A stretch of 64,000 nt of DNA. Source: Lachnospiraceae bacterium. Lineage in GTDB: Bacteria; Bacillota; Clostridia; Lachnospirales; Lachnospiraceae. This document shows, piece after piece, positions 8,687-17,136 of the stretch. Where the stretch lies: contig JAAVAE010000015.1 of the NCBI GenBank assembly GCA_014804245.1, forward strand, positions 38,843 to 102,842, given 5' to 3'. The position numbers and the translations under genes are program-made. Each line of letters starts with the position of its first letter. The stretch's first letter is position 1. The notes below the pieces were generated by a model. It was not told the DNA's origin and ran no database searches. It saw only the letters and a list, made by a program, of their open reading frames with translations.

Positions 8687-9022
8687 GTCCCAATGTCCTT
8701 TCGCTTAGGGGCGGCACTGGCAGGACAGAGTTCCCACTGCACCCAAGTGGGCATAAATCTATATCGGAGCCTTATGGGAAGCGATTAGAAGTACTTAACA
8801 GCCCGTCACTCTCAGCAATCGCCGGACAGGACGTCCGGCGAAGGCGTAATTTGACCCATGGATGGGTCAATACGCCGCTTGCGTACGATGCCAGTTCCTA
8901 AATTAGGGCTGTTTAGTCCTTCTTATCGCTGTACATAGGATTCGATATAGACTTATGCCCACTCGGGTGCAGTGGGAACTCTGTCCTGCCAGTGCCGCCC
9001 CTAAGCGAAAGGACATTGGGAC
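8687..9022 (+). ncRNA. Giant-hairpin element D (candidate structured RNA)
   Basis: A 336-nt element with a 58-bp perfect inverted repeat at its ends (8687-8744 against 8965-9022). More pairing follows past an AA/TC mismatch and an A.C mismatch. The core matches B and E: CCTTATGGGAAG, AGAAGTACTTAACAGCCC, hairpin CGCCGGAC-AGGAC-GTCCGGCG, hairpin GGCGTA-at-TTGACCC-ATGGAT-GGGTCAA-TACGCC, then CGCTTGCGT and CTGTACATAGGA. Its ends, GTCTGTCCCAATGTC and GACATTGGGACC, are nearly those of E. It stops 8 nt from the stop codon of the glycosyltransferase gene and faces away from C across a 115-nt spacer. Confidence 0.72.
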
Positions 9023-9030
9023 CCTAACCG

Positions 9031-10059
9031 TTATAGTTCCTCCGCTGCTCGCTCATACTCCTTTGCTTGTTCCGGCATTCCCATTTTTTCGTAGCAGCGT
9101 GCAAGTCCTTTGAGGGGAAGGTCGCTGCTGCAGTGGATGTTTAAAATGCTCTGGGTCTCATAAGCCGCATTATAGAACCAGATTGCCGCCTCCTGGTATT
9201 CTCCCTGTGCAAAATAATATTCTCCCAGTTCATAGCAGACCTCGCTTACGCCCTCACTTGCAACGTCCTTCATTGCATAGCGGTACATTTTAAGGAAGTC
9301 TCCCCGCATTCTTGCGGCGCGTACTACCACGCACACAGCTTCTTTCATCTGGTCCGGCTCTGTCTCTTCTCCGTCGGCAAGGCGGGTGAAATAATCCTCT
9401 GCTTTTTTAAGTTCCTTCTCGGTACCGGAAATGAGCAGTTCCTTTGCATACATATTGGCAAGGCGTTTAGACAGTAACTGTCCTTTGTCCGTCATTCCTG
9501 CAAAGATTTCCATGTCTCTACCTGCATGGCTTCTTTCTGGCAGGTGGGTAATTTCTATATCGCTGTCAAAGACCACCGGAAGTAGGCGTACCGTTTCATG
9601 TACCGGCTCAATCCAGCAAAAACTGCGGAGTCTTTTAAAAAGCTTGGGGCGCAGTTCTTTATCATAATTATATACCGTACCGTGGGAAAGCTGGTTTCCG
9701 TAATACATCTGGACAATTTCCACTTCGCTTACTAACGTTTCTTTTAAGATTCGGAATTTTTCACGGTTTTCTTCATCTAATACCTCGTCCGCATCTGCTG
9801 CATAAATATAATCACACCCCGCCTTAGAAAAGGAAAAGTTTCTTGCCTCAGAGAAGTCGCCCGTCCACGTGAAATCATATACTTTGTCCGTATACTCCGC
9901 TGCAATCTCCTTCGTCCTGTCTGTAGATCCGGTATCTACAATAATCATTTCATCCATCAAATCCCTGATGCTGTCAAGACAGCGCCTCAAAACCTTTTCT
10001 TCATTCTTTACGATCATGCACAGACTGATTGTAATACTGGAATGCTTTTCTTTCTGCAT
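9031..10059 (-). CDS. Family 2 glycosyltransferase with C-terminal TPR-like repeats
   Basis: A 342-residue cytoplasmic glycosyltransferase. The GT-A fold starts with ISLCMIVKNEEKVLRRCL (about 11-28), then IIVDTGSTD (about 39-47), and the metal-binding DxD site in AADADEV (about 87-93). The WIEPVHE segment further on is typical of the SunS/WaaE-like branch of family 2. The last 120 residues are helical pairs resembling TPR repeats (for example YELGEYYFAQGEYQEAAIWF). Sugar and acceptor are unknown. The ATG at 10059 follows AAGGAGAAAACAC. It is divergent from the DUF6020-like gene. Confidence 0.88.
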   Translation of the reverse strand: MQKEKHSSITISLCMIVKNEEKVLRRCLDSIRDLMDEMIIVDTGSTDRTKEIAAEYTDKVYDFTWTGDFSEARNFSFSKAGCDYIYAADADEVLDEENREKFRILKETLVSEVEIVQMYYGNQLSHGTVYNYDKELRPKLFKRLRSFCWIEPVHETVRLLPVVFDSDIEITHLPERSHAGRDMEIFAGMTDKGQLLSKRLANMYAKELLISGTEKELKKAEDYFTRLADGEETEPDQMKEAVCVVVRAARMRGDFLKMYRYAMKDVASEGVSEVCYELGEYYFAQGEYQEAAIWFYNAAYETQSILNIHCSSDLPLKGLARCYEKMGMPEQAKEYERAAEEL

Positions 10060-10093
10060 GTGTTTTCTCCTTAAAACTATGTGATTGACAACT

Positions 10094-10123
10094 TTGTCGC
10101 TTTCAACTATAGTGTTTTATAAT
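10094..10123 (+). promoter_or_regulatory. Promoter of the DUF6020-like gene
   Basis: TTGTCG (10094-10099), an 18-bp spacer and a perfect TATAAT (10118-10123), placed 50 nt before the ATG at 10174. The -10 box sits inside an imperfect dyad (AGTGTTTTATAATACACT), which could be an operator shared with the divergent glycosyltransferase gene. Confidence 0.55.
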
Positions 10124-10173
10124 ACACTGTATATCATATCACAGGATTTATTTTTAGAACAGGAGTTATTGCC

Positions 10174-11985
10174 ATGAATACCATGCCAAGGATCAGACTG
10201 ATTTTAAAAGCCGCTCAGAGTTTTTTCACCACATGGGCACTCATGAAAGCCAGCCGCATGGAGCCGGGCAATATCCTGACCCTCATCTTTTTTTTGCTGA
10301 GTTTCATTTTTTATTTGTATGCAGATGAAAAATTTTCAAAGTCCGCCTGTCAAAATAAGAAGCAGCTATCCCGTGTATCTAAAATCACTGCCGCATTATT
10401 TACAATTCTTTATATGGCTGTGGATTATACCCATTACATAGAAACCCTGACCAGTCCTTTGTTTAAACTTGGAATTATTTGCGCTGTGTTTTTGGGTTTT
10501 GTGACGATTTTTTATTATTTGTTGAGACTGCTGTTTTCCTTGGTGGAAGATAAAAACTCTTTGCGTTCCATGATTTTTACAGACTGCCATGACGGCACAG
10601 ACCAGCGCAGGGTGCTTGCTTTCTACGTGAAGCATACCGTTTTGTGCGCATTTTTACTCACCATGCTCTGCTGGATCCCTTATTTTCTTTATCAGTATCC
10701 GGGAATCATGACTCCCGACAGTCTGAATCAGTTTGAGCAGGTGCTGGGGGTGATTCCTTACAGCAACCACCATCCCTTTATGCATACACTTTTGATCAAA
10801 CTCTTATACACCATCGGTCTTAAAATAACCGGCAGCATGCTCATTGCCTTGTCCTTTTATACTTTTTTCCAGATGTGCATGCTCGCATTAAGCATATCCT
10901 ATTTCATTGGGACCTTAAAGAAGTATCAGGTAAGACCTGCGATCTGCTTTGTCATCACGCTGTTTTATGCGCTGGTGCCCTATCATGCGGTGTACTCTGT
11001 CACCATCTGGAAGGATATTCTCTTTGCGGCTGCTGTGCTGGGTTTTGGGTGCGCGCTTCTAAGACTTTTTAGAAGAACAAATGCTTTTGATTTGTGCGTT
11101 TTGGGGATATGCGGTCTGATGCTGTGCCTGTTCCGTTCCAATGGCTGGTATGCATTTCTCCTGTGTCTTCCCTTTTTATTTTTCTATTTCAGAAAAAAGA
11201 AAAAAACGATGTTTCCTGTTTTGTGCGGAATTTTTCTGGCCGCTGTCATCATAAAGTATCCGGTTATGAATCACCTGCATGTGGTGCAGCCGGATTTCAT
11301 TGAATCTCTTTCCATCCCCGCCCAGCAGATTACCGCTGTCATATGCAATGACCGGGAACTGACAAGCGAGGAGCGGGCACTGATCGAACAGGTTGTAGAC
11401 CTCACTTATATCAAAGAATTATATGATCCTTATTTTGCCGACAACATCAAGGAGCTGGTGAGAGCCGGCAATCAAGACTACTTAGTGCAGCACAAGGGAG
11501 CGTTTTTAAAACTGTGGGCATCGCTTTTGCTGCGCTATCCAGGGGATTATCTGACTGCCTATATTCATCAGACTTACGGCTACTGGTACCCCGATTCCTT
11601 CTATCTGGTGGCAGAAGCAGAGGGCGTAAGCGCTACTTCCCTGGGCGTATCACACACCCCTTTAATCGGAGGACCCTTGGTCATCAAAACCAAAGAAATC
11701 GCAATCAAGCTTGGGGGCATGCTTCCCCTTTACGGAACCCTCTGGAGCATGGGCGTCGTGTGCTGGGTGCTGATTTTCTGCATCGGCAGTGCTTTTGTCC
11801 GCAATGAAAAAAAGAAACTGATTCTTTATCTGCCAAGCTTTACGCTGCTCTTAACGGTGCTCATTGCAACCCCTGTTGCTACGGAATTCCGGTATGTATA
11901 TTTTATGGTACTATCTCTTCCCTTTTATCTGATGTCCTCCGTGCTTATGCTGCCGGAGGAAGCAGATGCGGAGATATCCAGATAA
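10174..11985 (+). CDS. Polytopic membrane protein, DUF6020-like
   Basis: A 603-residue integral membrane protein with about twelve hydrophobic segments. It resembles the DUF6020 family common in Lachnospiraceae, which has the general look of GT-C type membrane glycosyltransferases. After the first segments there is a loop with PGIMTPDSLNQFEQ and SNHHPFMHT, where charged and histidine residues lie next to a membrane helix as in that superfamily. The function is unproven. GGAGTTATTGCC precedes the ATG. Its 3' end overlaps the convergent RCC1-like gene by 61 bp, so the two transcripts are complementary there. Confidence 0.75.
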   Translation: MNTMPRIRLILKAAQSFFTTWALMKASRMEPGNILTLIFFLLSFIFYLYADEKFSKSACQNKKQLSRVSKITAALFTILYMAVDYTHYIETLTSPLFKLGIICAVFLGFVTIFYYLLRLLFSLVEDKNSLRSMIFTDCHDGTDQRRVLAFYVKHTVLCAFLLTMLCWIPYFLYQYPGIMTPDSLNQFEQVLGVIPYSNHHPFMHTLLIKLLYTIGLKITGSMLIALSFYTFFQMCMLALSISYFIGTLKKYQVRPAICFVITLFYALVPYHAVYSVTIWKDILFAAAVLGFGCALLRLFRRTNAFDLCVLGICGLMLCLFRSNGWYAFLLCLPFLFFYFRKKKKTMFPVLCGIFLAAVIIKYPVMNHLHVVQPDFIESLSIPAQQITAVICNDRELTSEERALIEQVVDLTYIKELYDPYFADNIKELVRAGNQDYLVQHKGAFLKLWASLLLRYPGDYLTAYIHQTYGYWYPDSFYLVAEAEGVSATSLGVSHTPLIGGPLVIKTKEIAIKLGGMLPLYGTLWSMGVVCWVLIFCIGSAFVRNEKKKLILYLPSFTLLLTVLIATPVATEFRYVYFMVLSLPFYLMSSVLMLPEEADAEISR

Positions 11986-13346
11986 AAATATGCCCCCTGT
12001 TCATCTACCGCTGAAAAGCAGTATATGCCATTCGAATTAATGCTTGCGATGCTCTCCCAGCCCAGCTTATAGAAATTAACTGTCTTAAGTGGCAGATCGT
12101 ATATCCATCCTGTTCTTGCTCTGTTTGGATTGGTATTTCTTAAAGTATAATACTCCACATCTCTTATTTCACTGGTCACATATTCGCTCACAAACACTTG
12201 TCCGTCATCTGTTAAGAAAAGAACATTCTCACTGCCGGCACACATATCTACAATCTTCGGTATGTGTTCCTCCTTATCATCTATTCCCAGAATTTTTTTC
12301 AAATCAACTTCTTCAAATCCGCCCTGATAATCCTCTCCATAAATTTCCGGATCAGCCATGGCAATTTTATTATCATGATACTTTACCGTCCCGCTATTCC
12401 AATACCAGAGGGTACCGTCTTCTTTATATAGATACATGGTATAGGGGTCTGACGCAATCCTTTCAATGCCTTCTTCTGATCCGAGTTCATATAGGATTGT
12501 CATTCCATATTTTGTTCCCTGATTTAAATTCCTAAATGGAATTTCATTCCCTGTTAGCGGTGCCGCATCAGCATCAAACCTGTTTTCCTCTACAGGAAGT
12601 CTTGGAAAAATAAAATCCCGTGTTCTTTCCCAGAGGGTAGTTTCCATAATTGAAAAAACAGAGCCATCCTCCGTGATAAAATAATTATAATTGCCTGTTC
12701 CTGTAAATAACTTTTTGGTTCCTTGGACTAATTCTATATTTTCCTGCGGAAAACCTGGCTCCCAATCTTTCGCTTCCTCAAAATACAGATATAATCCCCA
12801 TTCATAGAAATTGCCGTTTTCATCTATACAAAATCCCTTTGCTTTTTCCGAATCTACATCCAGATTGACGTCCATATCTACAATATCTGATAGCCCAGAC
12901 AACTGTATCGCTTCATCAAAATAGGCATCCCTATCTTCTACATTCATCTGCCCCCATTCATTGCTTCCCCATGCATATACATGCCCATCCTCCGACAACG
13001 CATACATCGCGGGACCTGCATCTACAATTTTGATAATATTATTTAAATTTGATATTTTATGCAGATTGTTCCTGCTGTAAATGTTCTCCCATGCCCACAC
13101 ACTCCCATCCTCACATAATGCAGTGCAACAGTCGTCTTCTATGATAATGTCTATTAATTTAGCCATAGAATTAGTCTCTTTCCCTACTTCCTTCTCCTCA
13201 ATTTCCTCTTCAGTAGCATTCTTCAATTCGTCTACTACCGCCTGCTGTTTCTCTGTATAAGAATCAGTTTGCCAAATATAACTTACTACAATAAATAACA
13301 CTATTATGAATACCACAATTGAACATAACATCCAAAATCGTTTCAT
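11925..13346 (-). CDS. Membrane-anchored RCC1-repeat protein
   Basis: A 473-residue protein with an N-terminal hydrophobic helix (about residues 5-25, no lipobox), a charged Lys/Glu-rich linker and then a domain of RCC1-type beta-propeller repeats. Repeats are seen as CEDGSVWAW, SEDGHVYAWGSNEWGQ, DENGNFYEWG, TEDGSVFSI, KEDGTLWYWNSG and TDDGQVFVSE. It is probably displayed outside the membrane. No catalytic motif is visible. The ATG at 13346 is preceded by GCAGGAGAATTTGC; the open frame upstream of it overlaps the toxin gene and is not needed. It follows the toxin gene after 22 nt and may be cotranscribed with it. Confidence 0.78.
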   Translation of the reverse strand: MKRFWMLCSIVVFIIVLFIVVSYIWQTDSYTEKQQAVVDELKNATEEEIEEKEVGKETNSMAKLIDIIIEDDCCTALCEDGSVWAWENIYSRNNLHKISNLNNIIKIVDAGPAMYALSEDGHVYAWGSNEWGQMNVEDRDAYFDEAIQLSGLSDIVDMDVNLDVDSEKAKGFCIDENGNFYEWGLYLYFEEAKDWEPGFPQENIELVQGTKKLFTGTGNYNYFITEDGSVFSIMETTLWERTRDFIFPRLPVEENRFDADAAPLTGNEIPFRNLNQGTKYGMTILYELGSEEGIERIASDPYTMYLYKEDGTLWYWNSGTVKYHDNKIAMADPEIYGEDYQGGFEEVDLKKILGIDDKEEHIPKIVDMCAGSENVLFLTDDGQVFVSEYVTSEIRDVEYYTLRNTNPNRARTGWIYDLPLKTVNFYKLGWESIASINSNGIYCFSAVDEQGAYFYLDISASASSGSISTEDIR

Positions 13347-13368
13347 TGCAAATTCTCCTGCTGCTTTT

Positions 13369-14346
13369 TTATCCCCTGTCCAAAGGTATCTTATCTTCTG
13401 CCTTATTTCTACACTTCCATAATGCCATAGGATGCTTTGCAATATTTACAAGTTCATTACTTTCCCCAAATATCCAATCCGGATGATAACCTCCTTCTGA
13501 AAAAGCTTTCCAGAACAGTTCTTCTTCCTTGGTCGGCATTAGGATAGACGAAAGATATTCCCGAACTTCCTGCTGAACCAGTTCCAAATCAAATCGTTCT
13601 CCCTTACGAAGCACCGGATTTAAATCACGCTTAATCTGCTGAGATGAAACTTTCCCGATACTATCAAGTTCAAATCTTTTCGGAGGCTGTTCTGCTCCTA
13701 TTGCACTGTAAAATACAGCACATTTACGAAGCATTTCTTCCTCACTTTCATCAAACAACCCATATTTGACCATATTATGCATATCATATAAATCTCTCGG
13801 TGCCATTCTGGTAAGCAATGCTACTGTTTTAGAGGCAAATATCTCTAACGGTGCCACTGAAAGCACGGCAAGTGCCTCATCATTCCATGGCAATTTCACT
13901 TCTCTTCTTGCTACTGGGCGCACATGACAACGAAGCATATAGTTAATCTCAATCTTAAGATTATCCTTCACGCCTCCACAATTCACATACTCATACACAA
14001 ATGAATCCAGTGCATGGTAATTCTTGGATTTTGGACTTAAAACGTATCCATTAGCCGTCATATACTTGCTAATTTTGTCCGTAATAACATCTCGGTCCGC
14101 AAGCATTTCTTCCCTATCAATACTTCTACAATAATCCAAATCAATATCGACAGAAAGCCTTGGCAGATCAAAAATAGTAAGATTAATGGCTGTACCGCCT
14201 TTTAAGGCAATCCCTTTTGACAAAAGTTCATCCGATTCCATAAACTTCAAAACATCTGCCAAACGACAAACTTTTTCCAGTGTATCTCTTACAAATCCTA
14301 ATTCTTTTGCCATTCTACCAAGGGTTAATCTATCCAATTGCATCAT
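13369..14346 (-). CDS. abiEii: AbiEii-type nucleotidyltransferase toxin
   Basis: A 325-residue member of the AbiEii/AbiGii family, the toxin of type IV abortive-infection systems. Family members transfer nucleotides, and some modify tRNA. The nucleotidyltransferase core shows ALKGGTAINL, the metal-binding SVDIDLDY, and LKIEINYM, followed by the SKTVALLTRMAPRDLYD segment common in this family. Two ATGs (14346 and 14343) lie behind AAAGGAGTTGGTGATT, inside the last codons of the antitoxin gene (17-nt overlap). That is the usual translational coupling of antitoxin and toxin. All catalytic motifs look intact, so it is probably active. Confidence 0.88.
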   Translation of the reverse strand: MMQLDRLTLGRMAKELGFVRDTLEKVCRLADVLKFMESDELLSKGIALKGGTAINLTIFDLPRLSVDIDLDYCRSIDREEMLADRDVITDKISKYMTANGYVLSPKSKNYHALDSFVYEYVNCGGVKDNLKIEINYMLRCHVRPVARREVKLPWNDEALAVLSVAPLEIFASKTVALLTRMAPRDLYDMHNMVKYGLFDESEEEMLRKCAVFYSAIGAEQPPKRFELDSIGKVSSQQIKRDLNPVLRKGERFDLELVQQEVREYLSSILMPTKEEELFWKAFSEGGYHPDWIFGESNELVNIAKHPMALWKCRNKAEDKIPLDRG

Positions 14347-15094
14347 AATCACCAACTCCTTTATCTATTATTCCCTTCAATGACTGTGGTGTATAAAGCT
14401 TCCACCGTTTATAAAACACATTATCCTTTGACTCTTTCATTAAATACCTCTTTGCATCAGAGGAATATTTCTGACACTCTTCAAAAAAAGTTGCAGAAAA
14501 ATGAAATTCCTCTTTCAGTTCTTCAAAAAGAAATCCGCATTTCTGATATAGAAATCCGTTATTATTTCTTGCAAGACATTCAAGCACTTTTCGTTCATTC
14601 AACCCCGGCACCAGCATCATGCAGCGTATTATTTCCTCCAAACCTGCAATCTTTTCAAAATCCCGGATACTGTCTACCACCGTCTGTTCCACAGATGTTA
14701 CCCGTATGTTTCCCTGCTGTATTACTTCTGTATCAGGCTTACGCTCTACACGACGATATACCACTCCATCATATACAAAATCTGAAAATCGTTTGTCTGT
14801 TGCAACAAAGCACTCATAAAACACTTGACTTCCATATCCAAACACTTCAAATGCGCTGTGATGCGTGATACAAGCATCTGAAAACAGATTGGAACCTATC
14901 TGATAACGTGAAAGAACAGGCTGCTTTGTTTCTATGCTGATTACGACATAAAAATCCCTTTTCACCTTTTCTATTAGTCCCTTTTTCTGATATTCATAGA
15001 TTACCTGATTCGCTGCGCTTGGTGTTCCTACAATTTCTATCAATTGTTCCCTTGAAAAGCATCCCTTTGTTAACAAATTTTCATAATGTTTCAT
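14330..15094 (-). CDS. abiEi: AbiEi-type antitoxin / transcriptional regulator
   Basis: A 254-residue AbiEi-family protein, partner of the toxin gene directly downstream. The N-terminal winged helix-turn-helix is visible as FSREQLIEIVGTPSAANQVIYEYQKKGLIEKVKRDFYVV (about 13-51). It is followed by the family core with ITHHSAFEVFGYGSQVFYECFVAT and the TSVEQTVVDSI segment. Antitoxins of this family repress their own operon and counteract the toxin without a stable complex. The ATG at 15094 has AGGGGATGATGCGGG in front. A short open frame and a small membrane-protein gene lie upstream on the same strand. Confidence 0.85.
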   Translation of the reverse strand: MKHYENLLTKGCFSREQLIEIVGTPSAANQVIYEYQKKGLIEKVKRDFYVVISIETKQPVLSRYQIGSNLFSDACITHHSAFEVFGYGSQVFYECFVATDKRFSDFVYDGVVYRRVERKPDTEVIQQGNIRVTSVEQTVVDSIRDFEKIAGLEEIIRCMMLVPGLNERKVLECLARNNNGFLYQKCGFLFEELKEEFHFSATFFEECQKYSSDAKRYLMKESKDNVFYKRWKLYTPQSLKGIIDKGVGDYDAIG

Positions 15095-15158
15095 CCCGCA
15101 TCATCCCCTGTTTTTCATTTCGCACAATGTATCTTCCTTTAGCAATACTTCGTGACAT
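15081..15158 (-). CDS. Possible 25-residue basic leader peptide before abiEi
   Basis: An ATG at 15158 opens a 25-codon frame beginning MSRSIAKGRYIVRNEK and ending in TGA over the start region of abiEi. It would produce a basic peptide and could couple translation to abiEi. No convincing ribosome binding site is seen. It may equally be a relic of a longer gene, so I give it only as a possibility. Confidence 0.2.
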   Translation of the reverse strand: MSRSIAKGRYIVRNEKQGMMRDETL

Positions 15159-15248
15159 TTTCAAAATGAATATTTTAACTTTATCACATAGTATTAGAAA
15201 TATCAAATATATTGCGCATTTTTTAAAATTCAACCTTCCTCATCATTT

Positions 15249-15347
15249 CTAAACATAGCTGATAAGGCAGCCCAAAAACACGCATACTATCGTTATGGCT
15301 AATATTAAAAATGTAAAAAACAAAGCAAATTTTGTTCTTTTTCTCAT
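15249..15347 (-). CDS. Small single-pass membrane protein, 32 residues
   Basis: A 32-codon frame from ATG at 15347 to TAG at 15249. The product has a basic start (MRKRTKF), a hydrophobic helix of about 22 residues and a short tail (CLISYV). ACGGAGAATAAGCT precedes the ATG at good spacing, which favours a real gene. The size and layout resemble small membrane toxins or membrane-protein modulators, but no family is recognised. It lies upstream of the abiE pair on the same strand. Confidence 0.45.
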   Translation of the reverse strand: MRKRTKFALFFTFLILAITIVCVFLGCLISYV

Positions 15348-15529
15348 AGCTTATTCTCCGTGCCCTCTCTAAGGTGTCAAGTTTATGTAAAAGAAATCTC
15401 CGGATTTATTCACTGCCGAAAAACAATAGTATTTTAATATAAGCTTGCATCATTTTTGCATCATGACTATTCTTTTTTATATAATAAGCGAAAATTTTGT
15501 CATATTCAGATATAAGTACTCTCCCTGCC

Positions 15530-15980
15530 GCAATGTCGAGTAGTAAATTGAATTTAAGGACAAAATCTGTAACTCTGATGACAAGTGTGAAGGATTATAG
15601 GATAGAAGATACAAATGATATTATATACATAGGGAATGACTTACCAAATGAATATACCGGCTCAGTCTACACTTACAAACTTAAAGGGGCAGCAGCAAAA
15701 GCGAAAGCAAATGCCGCACAGGGACTACCAGAAATGCTTAAGATAGCTGTTGGCAGGCGTTTTCGTAAAAAACAACGAAAAACACTACAGAAATGCAGCT
15801 TTAGGCTGGTATCGTTATGATTCAAAATTTACTCTACCTGTTTACAGTGAAAATGGAGAACTTGAGCGGTATAACGTGTTCCATGCATCCATGCTTGTGC
15901 GCCATGACGAAAATGGAAGGATGTACCTGTACGACGTTATGGACATAAAAAAAGAAACAAGCAACCCGCTTGAGCTGTAA
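15530..15980 (+). pseudogene. Frameshifted remnant of a phage/ICE large-protein C-terminal domain
   Basis: Two overlapping plus-strand frames together give one continuous domain. The first runs through DYRIEDTNDIIYIGNDLPNE and KAKANAAQGLPEMLKIAVG. The second runs through KNNEKHYRNAALGWYRYDSK, LPVYSENGELERYNVF, YLYDVMDIKKET and ends in a stop. The frame changes near 15760. From memory, this domain resembles the C-terminal part of large polyvalent proteins carried by phages and conjugative elements in Firmicutes. The 5' part is missing, and no promoter or binding site is seen. It is read as decay of an old mobile element. Confidence 0.55.
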
Positions 15981-16149
15981 AAGCTGTACACGACACAAAA
16001 CCCGCTTCTTTTTGGTTATGATTCTATGCTGGGCAGATTCTTTTGTCAAGATGCAAAATCTGCATTTTTGAAGCAAAAAATTATTCTCCTAATTCTTGAC
16101 TTTCCAACAATAAGTGGTATCACAAATAAACAGAACATTGTTCTTTTAA

Positions 16150-16410
16150 TTTGCTCAAAATGGTTATGAGGGAACATCAGTAAGAATGATTTTGACACTT
16201 AATGCGAAACGTATTAAAGAATTGCACTTAGGAAAGAAGTTAAAATACAAAAATATTACAAGTGAAGCTATACGAACGACAACATTATCAGTCATGGAAA
16301 ATTCGTCAATTCATAAGCAGACTTTAGAAATGAAAAAAGAAATGCGTTCTAAAAATGCGAATGTTTTTGGAGCAAATGTAATTGCCGAATATATGTCTAA
16401 ATATAGCTAA
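16150..16410 (+). pseudogene. Composite relic: TetR-like fragment joined to a glycosyltransferase tail
   Basis: One open frame reads FAQNGYEGTSVRM, which looks like the helix-turn-helix entry of TetR regulators. It runs directly into RIKELHLGKKLKYKNI...SEAIRTT and MKKEMRSKNANVFGANVIAEYMSK, which look like the C-terminus of a UDP-glycosyltransferase of the macrolide (MGT) type. A stop codon lies just before the first part. This suggests that a deletion fused the beginning of one gene to the end of another. No functional protein is expected. The flanking 15981-16149 and 16411-16600 stretches hold nothing else I can identify. Confidence 0.45.
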
Positions 16411-16619
16411 TTGCTTTTATTAGAAATCTGTTTACTGATAATCAATGAGTGGTATTTTCTGTCCCTATGAATTATAAAAACGCAACTGTAAACCATACAA
16501 CGCCCTTTGCGGAAGAAAGGGGGAATTTTCTATGACTTGCACAAAAGCATATTTTATTTTGGGGGAAATGAATATATAATAAAATCAACGACAAATCGGG
16601 ATCTATGGAGGAAGAAGTT

Positions 16620-17054
16620 ATGGATATTTGGGAACAGTTATATGCAAAAGCGAAAGGACAGTATCATCCAGAAGCTGTTTCTCCTTTTCTTTATGCACAT
16701 CATGTTGTGTGTGCTTTAGAAAGCGAGAATGGAGAAATATATACAGGTTTTTGCATTGAAAGCTGTAGTGGTGTTATGGATTTGTGTGCTGAAAGAGTAG
16801 CTGCACTTAATATGTATGTAAATAGTGGTCAGTCTGTAATAAAGAGAATGATCGCATTTAGAGATACCCCTCCTTATGGAGAAGGAAGCGGTATGCCTTG
16901 TGGTGCCTGTAGGGAATTTTTTATGCAGCTTTCTCTTAAAAATAAGGATATGGAAATCATGGTTGATTATGAGAAACGAGAAATTGTTACTTTGGAAGAA
17001 TTGATACCTAAGTGGTGGGGAATGGAAAGATACACCGCTGCCCATAACAGGTAG
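16620..17054 (+). CDS. Cytidine deaminase-like protein
   Basis: A 144-residue zinc-dependent deaminase of the cytidine/blasticidin S deaminase family. The zinc-site signatures are both present: CAE (about 56-58, with the proton-shuttling Glu) and PCGAC (about 93-97). NGEIYTGFCIES is the usual strand before the first motif. The substrate could be cytidine, a related nucleoside or a nucleoside drug. The ATG at 16620 is preceded by GGAGGAAGAAGTT, better than the in-frame ATG at 16605. TATAAT at 16575-16580 is a probable -10 box. A strong terminator follows the stop. Confidence 0.85.
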   Translation: MDIWEQLYAKAKGQYHPEAVSPFLYAHHVVCALESENGEIYTGFCIESCSGVMDLCAERVAALNMYVNSGQSVIKRMIAFRDTPPYGEGSGMPCGACREFFMQLSLKNKDMEIMVDYEKREIVTLEELIPKWWGMERYTAAHNR

Positions 17055-17063
17055 CATCGCCAA

Positions 17064-17097
17064 AACAGGAAATCAAGAAAAGATTTCCTGTTTTTTT
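17064..17097. terminator. Terminator between the deaminase and ABC transporter genes
   Basis: AACAGGAAATC, a loop of about 7 nt, then GATTTCCTG followed by seven T. On the opposite strand the same stem is followed by a shorter T tract, so it probably also ends the convergent ABC transporter operon. Confidence 0.85.
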
Positions 17098-17136
17098 GCA
17101 TCCATTTTTGATATTTGAGGAAGTCGTCTGTATTGC

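Noticed and set aside
11925-13442. Longer N-terminus of the RCC1-like protein starting at 13442
   Set aside because: The extra 32 codons overlap the toxin gene and lack a binding site. The ATG at 13346 has a good one and puts the hydrophobic helix at the N-terminus.
16507-16719. Short plus-strand frame before the cytidine deaminase-like gene
   Set aside because: It overlaps the promoter and the start of the deaminase frame and resembles no protein. The deaminase start has a far better binding site.
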